From: a virus
Virus record (IMG/VR): IMGVR_UViG_3300012012_001384
Coordinates: 1 to 46,280 of that record
Length of the DNA stretch: 46,280 nt
Strand: one strand, 5' to 3'
Shown here: positions 38,312-46,280 of the stretch, piece after piece
How positions within the stretch are numbered: the stretch's first letter is position 1
Layout of the letters: every line of letters starts with the position of its first letter
The notes under the pieces: model-generated
What the model was told of the DNA's origin: nothing
The model's database searches: none
The model's input: only the letters and a program-made list of their open reading frames with translations
Made by a program: the position numbers and the translations under genes

Positions 38312-38746
38312 ATGGCAAGTTTTTATGATCCCACTTACGATCCACTAAAGGACACTGGATCCTCAGGTGTTGAAGTAACCGACTTACGACCAGAACAATC
38401 TAGGGATGTTGATCTACGTCGTTTAGATCCAGAAGAGCGAGATATATTTTCAGACGTTGCGCGAGACTTTGCATATACCCCAGGAAGAACAGGTTATAAA
38501 CCAGTTGATAACTCCCATCAAGACGCACAAGAACGCCTTTCAAAATTCATGCAAGCAGCAAAGACTGCTGGTGAATACAAAAAACGTACTGCCATTGCGG
38601 AACCAGCAATTCGTGGAAGAACTCCTAGAGGTGCTGCTTCGATTGAAGGAGTTGAGCTGCCGAGTATGGGAGATGGTTATGGTGGTGGTGGCAGTAACTA
38701 CGCTGACAAACCTAAGTCCTTCTCAGGTAGATCCTATAGTTATTAA
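38312..38746 (+). CDS. hypothetical protein (144 aa)
   Basis: I chose the ATG at 38312 (MASFYDPTYDPLKDTGSSG). A frame open to a TTG at 38276 lacks a ribosome site and begins next to the divergent gene. The product is polar and charged (RDVDLRRLDPEERDIFSDVA), ending in a Gly/Ser/Tyr-rich tail (GYGGGGSNYADKPKSF). No membrane segment or family. It overlaps the convergent dcd gene by four bases. Confidence 0.7.
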   Translation: MASFYDPTYDPLKDTGSSGVEVTDLRPEQSRDVDLRRLDPEERDIFSDVARDFAYTPGRTGYKPVDNSHQDAQERLSKFMQAAKTAGEYKKRTAIAEPAIRGRTPRGAASIEGVELPSMGDGYGGGGSNYADKPKSFSGRSYSY

Positions 38747-39330
38747 ACATGAGAAAACACAACCTCTGGCGGCTGATCTTGGTACTTACCTTTCCTGTCT
38801 TGATAACTTACTTCGCACGGATTACCACGATAAAAAAGTAATTGCGTAATACCTTCATTAGCATAAATACGATTAAATAAAGGAGTGCAATTATTAATCT
38901 CCAATGTTAAATAACCTTCCCACATCGCTTCTGCAGGAGTTATGTTTACCATTATTCCTGAACGTGCATATGTTGATTTACCGACAGCTACAACGGTAAT
39001 ATCGCGAGGTAATTTTAATCGCTCCATAGCTACACCTAAGCAATAACCGTAGGGTGGCAATAAGAAATATTCACCGCGTTTATCTTTAAGTAATTCAGTG
39101 GGCCTAAGGATTTCAGGATCAAAGTTTTTTGGATCACAATCACCTGATTGAACATTACCAAAAATCAAACACTGTTCAGGTGATAACCGAATATCATAAC
39201 CATAGGAACCAAGGCCATAGCTGAGAATTTTGCGTTTATGTTCTTTGCTGACAAGATGGTCAGCAAAAGGTTCGATCATCTGTTCTTCTTCCGCAAGTCT
39301 TTTGATTTCCCAGTCAGCTAAAATGCTCAT
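38743..39330 (-). CDS. dcd: dCTP deaminase (195 aa)
   Basis: The family signature is complete: GSYGYDIRL near residue 41-49, GKSTYARSGIMVNITPAEAM (117-136) and WEGYLTLEINN, with Glu144 in the catalytic position, then YANEGITQLLF. The enzyme turns dCTP into dUTP, feeding dTTP synthesis for phage DNA; the family also contains bifunctional deaminase/dUTPases and I cannot tell which this is. It is the last gene of a tightly packed leftward operon (41210 to 38743) with a methylase and an HTH protein. Confidence 0.95.
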   Translation of the reverse strand: MSILADWEIKRLAEEEQMIEPFADHLVSKEHKRKILSYGLGSYGYDIRLSPEQCLIFGNVQSGDCDPKNFDPEILRPTELLKDKRGEYFLLPPYGYCLGVAMERLKLPRDITVVAVGKSTYARSGIMVNITPAEAMWEGYLTLEINNCTPLFNRIYANEGITQLLFYRGNPCEVSYQDRKGKYQDQPPEVVFSHV

Positions 39331-39363
39331 ACTCGTTGGTAGGTCCTGGACTAGCTTACAGGA

Positions 39364-39951
39364 TCAACTCAGGATGTGCCCCTTCTCTTCATAAATACTA
39401 ATGAATTTTTCTATAAAGTCTGCTGTGTCATTCTTTGGCGGCATGTAAACGATCAACGAAGTACACGTCTTGTGTTTAGTGAGGCCCTCACTAGTTCTTT
39501 TTAAAAGTGTTGGCGGTGTCTTTAAGATACACAAAGGGAACTTAAAGATCCTTGGGTCATACCTAATCATATCTGGGACATTGGTGAAGAACAAACCTTC
39601 TGTAACTTCTCCTGCCAACCACTCCTTATAAAGGCGATTAAACCAAACAGCATGAGATGACATTAAGGATGGAGAAGATGCTCTAGTCATCTTCCAACGT
39701 TGACGTTTTTTATCCCAAAAGTATGCCCCCGCTGGAGGAAAAAGATACACCTTGCCGTACCAAGGTTGGCAATTTAAACCATCATCGGATGGTGTGTAGA
39801 TTTCATCTGCACATACATGGGTGTTTGCAAACTCAGAACTTGCTGGATCAAGGTCAATACCTCCAAGCAAACCATGTGCTGCGGTAACAAGATCTTGGTT
39901 AGTAATGAATTCCCGGTCTTCGGTGTGACTATGTATATTCTGTATTCCCAT
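39364..39951 (-). CDS. Dam-like phage adenine methyltransferase, altered catalytic motif (195 aa)
   Basis: The fold signature of phage N6-adenine methylases is clear: GIDLDPASSEFAN (cofactor-binding region) and YTPSDDGLNCQPWYGKVYL. The expected catalytic (D/N)PP(Y/F/W) at that point reads FPPAG, so the first and last key residues are changed. The C-terminal part (LLKRTSEGLTKHKTCTSLIV) is as in the family. Loss of the Asn/Asp suggests weak, altered or absent methylation. It shares TAATG with the gene before it. Confidence 0.85.
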   Translation of the reverse strand: MGIQNIHSHTEDREFITNQDLVTAAHGLLGGIDLDPASSEFANTHVCADEIYTPSDDGLNCQPWYGKVYLFPPAGAYFWDKKRQRWKMTRASSPSLMSSHAVWFNRLYKEWLAGEVTEGLFFTNVPDMIRYDPRIFKFPLCILKTPPTLLKRTSEGLTKHKTCTSLIVYMPPKNDTADFIEKFISIYEEKGHILS

Positions 39952-40337
39952 TAAGACTCGGTTGTTTTGTTATAGTCTATTTGGAAATAGCGAATGCCCT
40001 CATTGTCATTGATTACATAACCAGCATTCTCTATTGGATTGATTTTCTGTGCAGACTCAAGAATGCGTCTAAATGTTTCTGCTAGATCTCCGTTGTTTTC
40101 TCTTTCAGATTTCTCTTGTGCCTTATGTATTTCAGAAAGTAACCAATAGAACATTGTGCGATCTTTATGTTCTGGTTGAAATACCATTACACCTGGACCA
40201 GAAAGCTCCCAGTGTTTACAGTACTGTTCTCCCATATCACCAAGAATCAACTTAAGTGTTGCGTCGAGCATCTTAGCTTTTGTTTCGTCCAACTCTGGAC
40301 CGATAACAGAAGCAATTAAGTTTTCTCTGCGGTTCAT
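39951..40337 (-). CDS. hypothetical protein (128 aa)
   Basis: The product (MNRRENLIASVIGPELDETK) is helical and charged, with EKSERENNGDLAETFRRILE near the middle and a beta-like C-terminus (GYVINDNEGIRYFQIDYNK). It is coupled on both sides (ATGA upstream, TAATG downstream), so it is expressed with the methylase and the HTH protein. No family is recognised. Confidence 0.75.
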   Translation of the reverse strand: MNRRENLIASVIGPELDETKAKMLDATLKLILGDMGEQYCKHWELSGPGVMVFQPEHKDRTMFYWLLSEIHKAQEKSERENNGDLAETFRRILESAQKINPIENAGYVINDNEGIRYFQIDYNKTTES

Positions 40338-40792
40338 TTTTCTATTAACCCTTGACGTACTAAAGACTCTAGCAGCTTACCAGTAGGTCTGTACAGCACT
40401 ACCATCTTACCTAAGATGCCACGCTTCTTTACAAGCTTTCCGTTTTCATCTTTAACCTTATCTAATTCACCGGAACGAATCAGATACTCCGCTACACAAC
40501 GCAACCGCCTTTTCAAGGGAAGTTCTGCTTGTGGGAATTTACCGCATATCGTAGCTGGCGTAGGTTCCTGGAACGCAAGACGTAAACGATTCGCTAACGT
40601 CATGTGAGAATTCTCATCCTCTTCTTCATATTGTTTTAAGATTGTCAGGTATCTTTGTAAGCAACCATCATCAAAAGAACCTTCAGGCGGAAGAAAAAAT
40701 TCCAACTGTAAGAAAAGGGATTCTGGAAGCACCTCATTGACATTGTCAAGAGTGACCGTTGCAATATCTACATTTTTAAAGCGGTGTGCCAT
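40334..40792 (-). CDS. hypothetical protein, possibly winged-helix (152 aa)
   Basis: I chose the ATG at 40792 (MAHRFKNVDIATVTLDNVNE), which overlaps the HTH gene by 17 bases; an earlier ATG at 40846 would overlap by 71. The C-terminal half (LKRRLRCVAEYLIRSGELDK, then PTGKLLESLVRQGLI) looks like a winged-helix DNA-binding domain. Function is unknown; a role in replication or regulation would fit this operon. Confidence 0.7.
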   Translation of the reverse strand: MAHRFKNVDIATVTLDNVNEVLPESLFLQLEFFLPPEGSFDDGCLQRYLTILKQYEEEDENSHMTLANRLRLAFQEPTPATICGKFPQAELPLKRRLRCVAEYLIRSGELDKVKDENGKLVKKRGILGKMVVLYRPTGKLLESLVRQGLIEK

Positions 40793-41210
40793 TTTCCATA
40801 ACCTTTTCAGCTGTGGTTGTGCAATACATGGAAGGAAGATTGTCACGTAAATCTGCCTGATCTATTTTCTTGTTTTTAGCAAAAGAACGAACTAAAGTGT
40901 TCCAGGGAATACGAAGAAGTGCTTTTTTACCAGGATTAGGAGATGCGTTGACGTAATGAAGGCCCTCTACCCAGCCCTTACTTGGGTTATTCTTACCGAT
41001 AGAAATCCAATTTCTTACCGTCTGGTCTGATATACCTAAACGCCTACCACACTCTTCAGTAGAAATGTACTCGTCAGTATAGGCTTCTGGATTTAACTGA
41101 TCCGTTTCGCCCTCTTGGTAGCGACTGTGCCACATTGAGGCCAGTATATGCTTGATGCCTTTGAGTTCAGCAACAATATCCTGTAGTCCTTTAGGAATTC
41201 CGGTGTACAT
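40776..41210 (-). CDS. helix-turn-helix DNA-binding protein (144 aa)
   Basis: Residues 49-73 (ISTEECGRRLGISDQTVRNW, then ISIGK) form a clear helix-turn-helix of the MerR/excisionase type. The N-terminal 30 residues are helical (LQDIVAELKGIKHILAS) and may form a dimer. It is the first gene of the leftward operon that ends with dcd. It is probably a regulator, with an excisionase or replication-initiation role less likely because no integrase is visible. Confidence 0.8.
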   Translation of the reverse strand: MYTGIPKGLQDIVAELKGIKHILASMWHSRYQEGETDQLNPEAYTDEYISTEECGRRLGISDQTVRNWISIGKNNPSKGWVEGLHYVNASPNPGKKALLRIPWNTLVRSFAKNKKIDQADLRDNLPSMYCTTTAEKVMENGTPL

Positions 41211-41263
41211 AACGACAAATAGATCGAGAACATGCTAACGTTTTTAAAGATAAAACAACCATT

Positions 41264-41575
41264 ATGGAAGACCAGATTCCGCCTAGCCAACCTCCAATCC
41301 CACAGATACCAGAGGGGTCAATCTCCCCTGCACAACTTGCAGAAATGAAAGCTCGTGCCATGGAGATGGCAATACAACAGGGAATTCAACAAGGAATTCA
41401 ACAACAAACAGTGCAAACACAACAAGGCCCAAGGGTTGTTTATGTGCGTCGCAACTGGACTGTTGCAGAATTACTTTTGTTATTTGCTGTAGCTTGTGGA
41501 ATTGTAACAGGAATACAACAGATTTGGAACTATGGCACAAATGTTTTACCTCGTATAGAAATCAGAGTAAAGTAA
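41264..41575 (+). CDS. single-pass membrane protein (103 aa)
   Basis: The N-terminal 60 residues are proline- and glutamine-rich (QIPPSQPPIPQIPEGSISP; then IQQGIQQGIQQQ). One membrane segment follows at about 67-86 (VAELLLLFAVACGIVTGI) with basic RR before it. The short tail after the segment is polar. It stands alone between the leftward operon and the fibres. A role in lysis (holin or spanin-like) is possible but unproven. Confidence 0.7.
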   Translation: MEDQIPPSQPPIPQIPEGSISPAQLAEMKARAMEMAIQQGIQQGIQQQTVQTQQGPRVVYVRRNWTVAELLLLFAVACGIVTGIQQIWNYGTNVLPRIEIRVK

Positions 41576-41586
41576 GGAAAACGCTT

Positions 41587-41594
41587 TATAATTA
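41587..41594 (+). promoter_or_regulatory. TATAATTA box upstream of fibre genes
   Basis: TATAATTA lies 27 bases before the GTG of the first fibre gene. It is the last of the repeated late boxes. No -35. Confidence 0.45.
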
Positions 41595-41620
41595 AAGTAC
41601 GCACATATATTGAGAAGTAG

Positions 41621-43678
41621 GTGGCAAACCGTAGGATAAGTGAATTTCCAGTAATTGCTGGAAATGAAATCAACGAAGCGGATCTGCTTACGCTTGTCCA
41701 CGTCTTTGAAGTAGACCCGACGCTTCGTAATAAAAAAATTACATTTACACAGTTTAAAGATTACTTAAACGCATACTACGCTCCAGGGAGTGGCGCAACC
41801 TTTAGTGGTAACGTCACCATTACAGGCACACTTTCGGTCAGTGGCGCTAGTAGTTTTACTACCTTAAGTACTTCAAATCTAGCAACGTTTAGTGGCATTG
41901 TTGTACAGAATAATGCAACAGTAACTGGCACCATAAGTGGCACAACGGTTACTGGTACTTATATACAAGGTACCAATGTAAACGCAGTAACCGTAACGAC
42001 AACTACAGCAACAGGTACCTCTGGTTTATTTACGAGCGGTCAATTTCAAACCTTATCTGGAAACACAATAACAGGTGGTCAGATCTCATCACCTTCTGGT
42101 GTGTTTACCAATTTAAGCGGAACAACAATTACGGGTACAAATGTACTAGCAACCACGGGAACCTTTCAGTCTTTAGCTACACCTGTTCTTTTTGTAAGTG
42201 GTAATCTATCTGTTACAAGTGGACTGACAGTCACCGGTATTGCAGAGTTTGCTTCCGGTGTTCAAGTCACAGGAACTTTATCTGGAACTACAGTAACAGG
42301 AACAACAGCACAATTTAGCACAGTCACTGGTGTTTCTGGTGTGTTCACAACACAGTTATCAGGCGCCACAATTACAGGTAATACGGCATTACTTTCTAAT
42401 ACCACTGGCGTCTCTGGTACGTTTACAACCAGAGTTTCAGGTGCAACTGTCACAGGTAACACGGGTGCTTTTGGTAACGTCAGTGGTATTTCCGGTGTCT
42501 TTACTCAAGTACTTTCTGGACTTTTAATTACAGGTGACACAGGACAATATGCAAATATTACCGGCGTATCTGGCGTATTCACGGATCGTATATCTGGAGC
42601 CACCATAACTGGAACAACGGTTGCCGCAACTACGGTATCAGGAGTGTCAGGTGTATTTAGTAGTTACCTCTCAGGTACAACAATTACAGGAGCCTCTGGT
42701 TTATTTCCTATACTTAATAGTGTTACCGGTACTTTTACAACGCTCGTTTCAGGGGTTACCATTACAGCTACAACAGGTAACTTTACTTCGTTAACAGGAG
42801 CAACAGGCACATTTACTACAAGTGTTTCAGGAGCTACGATTACAGGAAACACAGGTTTATTTACAAACTTAACAGGAATTGCAGCAACTTTTACAACAAG
42901 TATTTCAGGAGCAACAATAACAGGCAACAATATCCAAGGAACTTCAGGTGTCTTCACTCATGTCAGTGGGACAACAATTACAGGAACAACCGCGTCTTTT
43001 TCTACTGGAGTATTTCAAACTCTTGCAGCTACTAACCTAGCCTTTACTAACACTGTAGTTTCAGGTAATTTTAGCACTTTAGGTACAGGCTTCTTTTCTC
43101 AAGAAGTTTTTGTCACCGGAACACTTAGCGGTACAACCATAACTGGAACAACGGTTAAAGCAACCAGTATTACAGGTGGGACTATTGTCGGAACTACATC
43201 TGTCTCTGGGGTAACCATAACCGGAACTACGGTTGCAGCTACAACAGGTGCTTTTGTATCTCTAACAGGAACTACCACCACTGGTACGACTGCAAATTTT
43301 GCATCAGGTGTATTCACCACACAGGTTTCTGGTCTACTGATAACTGGCCCTACAGTCTCAGCTACAACAGGTACTTTTGTATCTCTAACAGGAACTACAA
43401 CCACTGGTACGACAGCTAGTTTTACAACTGGCACCTTCACTTCCTTAACAGGAACCACGACTACTGGTACAACTGCAAACTTTGCATCAGGTGTATTCAC
43501 TACACGGGTTTCTGGTGCCACAATAACTGGTAATACTGGATTATTTACAACCATGACTGGTAGTACTCTTCATGTAACCACTACATCAGGTGCTTCTCCG
43601 GCTTTGATTTGTTCTGGTGTAGTATCTGGTGGTACTGCAGGATTTGTTATTCAAGGCCCCTTGGTGATCCTACCGTAG
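41621..43678 (+). CDS. repetitive tail fibre protein 1 (685 aa)
   Basis: It starts at GTG 41621 (MANRRISEFPVIAGNEINEA); the N-terminal 55 residues are the conserved attachment type of cyanophage fibres. The rest is a long series of short beta repeats built on SGTTITGTT, ATTGTF and SGVFTT, probably a triple-stranded beta helix. The Val-rich frames on the opposite strand are shadows of these repeats. The end (GTAGFVIQGPLVILP) is a plain stop with no chaperone domain. It should bind host surface or attach fibre 2. Confidence 0.85.
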   Translation: MANRRISEFPVIAGNEINEADLLTLVHVFEVDPTLRNKKITFTQFKDYLNAYYAPGSGATFSGNVTITGTLSVSGASSFTTLSTSNLATFSGIVVQNNATVTGTISGTTVTGTYIQGTNVNAVTVTTTTATGTSGLFTSGQFQTLSGNTITGGQISSPSGVFTNLSGTTITGTNVLATTGTFQSLATPVLFVSGNLSVTSGLTVTGIAEFASGVQVTGTLSGTTVTGTTAQFSTVTGVSGVFTTQLSGATITGNTALLSNTTGVSGTFTTRVSGATVTGNTGAFGNVSGISGVFTQVLSGLLITGDTGQYANITGVSGVFTDRISGATITGTTVAATTVSGVSGVFSSYLSGTTITGASGLFPILNSVTGTFTTLVSGVTITATTGNFTSLTGATGTFTTSVSGATITGNTGLFTNLTGIAATFTTSISGATITGNNIQGTSGVFTHVSGTTITGTTASFSTGVFQTLAATNLAFTNTVVSGNFSTLGTGFFSQEVFVTGTLSGTTITGTTVKATSITGGTIVGTTSVSGVTITGTTVAATTGAFVSLTGTTTTGTTANFASGVFTTQVSGLLITGPTVSATTGTFVSLTGTTTTGTTASFTTGTFTSLTGTTTTGTTANFASGVFTTRVSGATITGNTGLFTTMTGSTLHVTTTSGASPALICSGVVSGGTAGFVIQGPLVILP
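43295..43368 (+). repeat. 74-bp repeat, copy 1, in fibre 1
   Basis: These 74 bases match 44482-44555 in fibre 2 with one mismatch. Shorter pieces recur at about 43480-43510 and 44667-44695. The copies flank the HNH gene and are in phase with the protein repeats. Confidence 0.85.
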
Positions 43679-43719
43679 TTATCTACTGAGTGTATACTGT
43701 ATAGAGACGCCTGCTGTGC

Positions 43720-44283
43720 ATGAATCTGCCAAAGACTCTTCCCCCTCTTTCTGAACTACAAGAGATATTTGAAATATCTAACGAATGCGCTTCTGGTTTA
43801 ATTTGGAAAGTTAATCCTTCTCGACAAGGGGGCAGAAAAGCAGGTACGCCAGCTGGAGGCATACCAAATCAAGGGCCACAGTATTGGCGGGTTAAGTACA
43901 AACAAAAATTTTATCAGTGTCACCGCATACGTTTGTCATTGTTAAATAATCGGTTAGTTCTTCCGGAAGAGTATGTCGATCATGTGGACGGACAATCAAA
44001 AGATAATCGAGGTGCTTTAAGAATTGTTACTCTAAGTCAAAATCAATACAACCGAAGCAGGAAAGTAAACACATCAGGTTTTAGGTGGGTTGTACACACC
44101 AACAAAGCCCTTAAAAACCCCTGGAGGATTATAATAACAATTAACGGCAAACGTGAATATTTTGGGTATTACGCTGATCCTGTGGAGGCTGCCATAAAAG
44201 CGGATCAGATTGCAATTGAAAAGCTCGGACTTGATTATATTCGCTTGAATTTCCCAGAGTTACAATTGAAAAACAAAAGGTAA
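43720..44283 (+). CDS. HNH homing endonuclease with AP2-like domain (187 aa)
   Basis: The product starts with LPPLSELQEIFEISNECASG, like the 27824 gene. It has the HNH core YVDHVDGQSKDNRGALRIVT (Asp87-His88) with Asn111 in QNQYNR, and an AP2-like end (WRIIITINGKREYFGYYADP). It sits between the two fibre genes. A TATAC-T-GTATA palindrome (43693-43703) lies upstream, but no strong hairpin. Confidence 0.9.
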   Translation: MNLPKTLPPLSELQEIFEISNECASGLIWKVNPSRQGGRKAGTPAGGIPNQGPQYWRVKYKQKFYQCHRIRLSLLNNRLVLPEEYVDHVDGQSKDNRGALRIVTLSQNQYNRSRKVNTSGFRWVVHTNKALKNPWRIIITINGKREYFGYYADPVEAAIKADQIAIEKLGLDYIRLNFPELQLKNKR

Positions 44284-44289
44284 TTCTAA

Positions 44290-46224
44290 ATGGCCTACGG
44301 AATTTTAAAAGTTGATACAATCACCTTTACTGACGGTGGTGTAGATAAAAGTGTTCCTGTCTCTGGCTTAGTACAAAATCCAACCTTCACAGGAAATATT
44401 ACTGCCACAGGTACCATATCAGGCAATATCATCCAAGGTGGTACAACTGTTTCTGGTGTAACTGTAACGGGTACAACTGCTAATTTTGCATCAGGTGTAT
44501 TCACTACACAGGTTTCTGGTCTACTGATAACTGGCCCTACAGTCTCAGCTACAACGGGCACTTTTACTTCTCTTACGGGTACCACAACCAACGGCACCAC
44601 GGCTAGCTTTACAACTGGTAACTTTACTTCTCTAACAGGAACCACAACTACTGGTACGACTGCAAACTTTGCATCAGGTGTATTCACTACACAGATTTCT
44701 GGTGTAACTGTTATTGCAACTACAGGTACCTTTACTTCCCTTACGGGCGCCACAACTACTATGACATCGGGGGTCTTTGCCTTAGGCACTGCACTTCTCC
44801 CAAGCATAAGTTTTGTAAGCGACCCAAATACCGGTATCTACTCACCAGGTGCAGATCAATTAGCGGTAGCAACTAATGGAGTTCAAAAAATTTATATTGC
44901 TGAAAATGGAAATGTTGGGATAGGAACTGGTTCGCCTACCAGCTATGGGACTGGAATTACAACAGGATCGATAAACGGATCGGCTGGTAGCATTGCGGAT
45001 TTTTATTTTAACGGAGTACGTCAGGGATTAATTGGTACGTTCGCTTCTGGCGAAATGCTAATTGACACCGCTGGTGCAGCAATACCGTTGAAGCTACTGA
45101 CCAATAGTGCAGAACGCGCCCGCATCCGTGCCGATGGTACGTTTGAAATCAAAGGTGCTGGTACTGCTGGCACAAGTCCTGGGTTTAGTGTCAATCCTTC
45201 AACACCAGCTAATAGTTTTGTTATTGACTCCAGTGGGCGATTAGGCATAGGGACTAGTTTGCCTGACGCAGCACTTCACGTTGTTGGCAGCGCAATATTA
45301 ACTGGTGCTGTTTCTGTAGGTACAACCGCTTCTGCAACAAGCCTACAGTTTCCTGCCGTTACTGGCTGGGGACCAAGAATTCAGCAAGGTGGCGCAAGTA
45401 TTAATGATTTTGGAATCTTCACGAATAATACAGAGCATTTAACTGTTAAAAACTCAGGCAACGTAGGGATTGGCACTACGAACCCTGGCAGTTACAGTAC
45501 GTATGGTAACAAGCTTGTTGTTTACGGAACAGGAACTAATGGCCCTGGCATAACTATTGCTACGGGCGCCGCAGACACAGGTTCGCTTTATTTTGCAGAT
45601 GGTACAACAGGGAATGAAGTTGCACGAGGAGCTGTTTCGTACTCTCACGGGGATGACGCATTACTATTTCAGACCAGTGCCACCGAAAAAGTCCGCATCG
45701 ACTCCAGCGGGAGACTGTTAGTTGGTACGTCTACTTTCTCTGGCAATGCTGGTATTCAAATAAATCCTAATAATGGAAATTGCTTGCAAAGTATTGACCA
45801 CATAACTGGCACGGCATCCGGCGAGAGTTATTTGTTTTTTAATTATAATGGCTCTGCTATAGGGAATATTACCCAAAATGGTACAACCGCTGTTGCCTAC
45901 AACACAACCTCTGATTACCGCCTCAAAGAGAACGTTACCGCCGTTACTGATGGCATCACCCGCCTGCAACAACTGAAACCCAGCCGCTTCAACTTCATCG
46001 CGGATCCCGACCGCACTGTTGACGGCTTTATTGCTCACGAAGCACAGGCAGTCGTCCCTGAGTGCGTTACCGGTACTAAGGATGAAGTTGATGAGGACGG
46101 TAACCCCGTCTACCAAGGCATCGACCAGTCCAAGCTGGTGCCCCTGCTGACGGCTGCATTACAGGAAGCCATCGCCAAGATCGAAACCTTGGAAGCCCGC
46201 CTTACAGCGGCTGGCATCGAGTAG
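44290..46224 (+). CDS. tail fibre protein 2 with C-terminal S74 chaperone domain (644 aa)
   Basis: The N-terminus (MAYGILKVDTITFTDGGVDK) differs from fibre 1, but repeats at about residues 40-160 are nearly the same. The middle has the fibre motif DPNTGIYSPGADQLAVATNG and several GNVGIGT repeats. Residues 541-644 are an S74 intramolecular chaperone: SDYRLKENVTAVTDGI with the Ser541/Lys546 pair that cuts before Ser541, then FIAHEAQAVVPE and LVPLLTAALQEAIAKIETLE. The domain folds the trimer and then releases itself. The C-terminal codons are more GC-rich than the rest. Confidence 0.95.
   Translation: MAYGILKVDTITFTDGGVDKSVPVSGLVQNPTFTGNITATGTISGNIIQGGTTVSGVTVTGTTANFASGVFTTQVSGLLITGPTVSATTGTFTSLTGTTTNGTTASFTTGNFTSLTGTTTTGTTANFASGVFTTQISGVTVIATTGTFTSLTGATTTMTSGVFALGTALLPSISFVSDPNTGIYSPGADQLAVATNGVQKIYIAENGNVGIGTGSPTSYGTGITTGSINGSAGSIADFYFNGVRQGLIGTFASGEMLIDTAGAAIPLKLLTNSAERARIRADGTFEIKGAGTAGTSPGFSVNPSTPANSFVIDSSGRLGIGTSLPDAALHVVGSAILTGAVSVGTTASATSLQFPAVTGWGPRIQQGGASINDFGIFTNNTEHLTVKNSGNVGIGTTNPGSYSTYGNKLVVYGTGTNGPGITIATGAADTGSLYFADGTTGNEVARGAVSYSHGDDALLFQTSATEKVRIDSSGRLLVGTSTFSGNAGIQINPNNGNCLQSIDHITGTASGESYLFFNYNGSAIGNITQNGTTAVAYNTTSDYRLKENVTAVTDGITRLQQLKPSRFNFIADPDRTVDGFIAHEAQAVVPECVTGTKDEVDEDGNPVYQGIDQSKLVPLLTAALQEAIAKIETLEARLTAAGIE
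44482..44555 (+). repeat. 74-bp repeat, copy 2, in fibre 2
   Basis: This is the partner of 43295-43368 (73 of 74 identical). Such long near-identity between two fibre genes points to recent duplication or gene conversion. Confidence 0.85.
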
Positions 46225-46250
46225 TCCCCTTCAATACTGTGCCTAGCTGA

Positions 46251-46278
46251 ACCATTTTGTTGACTTGCCCAAAATGGT
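46251..46278 (+). terminator. probable terminator after fibre 2
   Basis: ACCATTTTG pairs with CAAAATGGT around a ten-base loop, 26 bases after the fibre stop. The window ends two bases later, so the T-run cannot be seen. Confidence 0.65.
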
Positions 46279-46280
46279 CT

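Noticed and set aside
38457-38849. Second rightward frame overlapping 38312-38746 and dcd
   Set aside because: It covers the ends of two convincing genes in another frame and has no ribosome site.
43099-43554. Val/Pro-rich ORFs on the opposite strand of the fibre genes (also 42262-42462, 42664-42957, 44295-44807)
   Set aside because: They are the mirror of Thr/Gly repeat codons and have no independent start signals.
41800-44800. CRISPR array or tandem DNA satellite
   Set aside because: The repeats are in phase with a protein repeat and have no constant-repeat/unique-spacer pattern.
1-46280. Lysogeny module (integrase, repressor pair, att site)
   Set aside because: No recombinase is visible; the HTH and AbrB-like proteins alone do not show lysogeny.

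Overview
This window is part of a cyanophage genome. Three things show it. A complete photosystem II D1 gene (psbA) lies between the large terminase and the portal. The head-assembly block (terminase, portal, scaffold, capsid) has a scaffold of the kind seen in marine cyanopodoviruses. The coding is dense, with very small spacers and many short ORFs. The host is most likely a Synechococcus/Cyanobium/Prochlorococcus-type picocyanobacterium. No polymerase, helicase, RNA polymerase, integrase or tRNA is visible, and the leftmost gene runs off the edge, so the replication module lies outside. I could not place the phage in a named genus; the order of structural genes is not T7-like after the capsid.

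Layout. (1) Positions 1-5655: a leftward operon of 18 very small genes (about 56-125 codons), all of unknown function, several with one membrane segment. Most of its spacers carry hairpins, and at least three families of structured repeat elements recur there. (2) Positions 5656-6465: a non-coding or divergent control region with a leftward terminator, a small leftward gene and a palindromic divergent promoter. (3) Positions 6466-16305: rightward genes for a 992-aa protein and a series of glycine/alanine-rich, coiled-coil and small basic proteins, probably internal virion or DNA-ejection proteins, ending with a probable small terminase. (4) Positions 16336-26479: large terminase interrupted by an intein, psbA with its own palindromic leader and terminator, a membrane protein, an AbrB-like protein, portal, scaffold (embedded out of frame in the portal gene), major capsid, a second head-region protein and an HhH protein. 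(5) Positions 26551-37683: virion proteins including a permuted M23-like domain, a tail lysozyme, several unrecognised proteins, an 880-aa repeat-bearing protein and a GH24 endolysin, with two free-standing HNH genes. (6) Positions 37671-41210: mostly leftward genes: DUF3310, HTH protein, two unknowns, a Dam-like methylase with an altered catalytic motif, and dCTP deaminase. (7) Positions 41264-46224: a membrane protein and two repetitive beta-rich tail fibres separated by an HNH gene, the second ending in an S74 self-cleaving chaperone domain, followed by a terminator.

How the parts work together: the leftward small genes look like early host-takeover genes. The dCTP deaminase feeds dUMP/dTTP synthesis, and psbA keeps photosystem II running during infection. 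The rightward modules build, fill and release the virion. The most unusual features are the structured spacer elements (one family also occurs in the late region on the other strand), the roughly 630-nt portal/scaffold double-coding region, the Pro1 class-3-like intein and the permuted M23-like protein.
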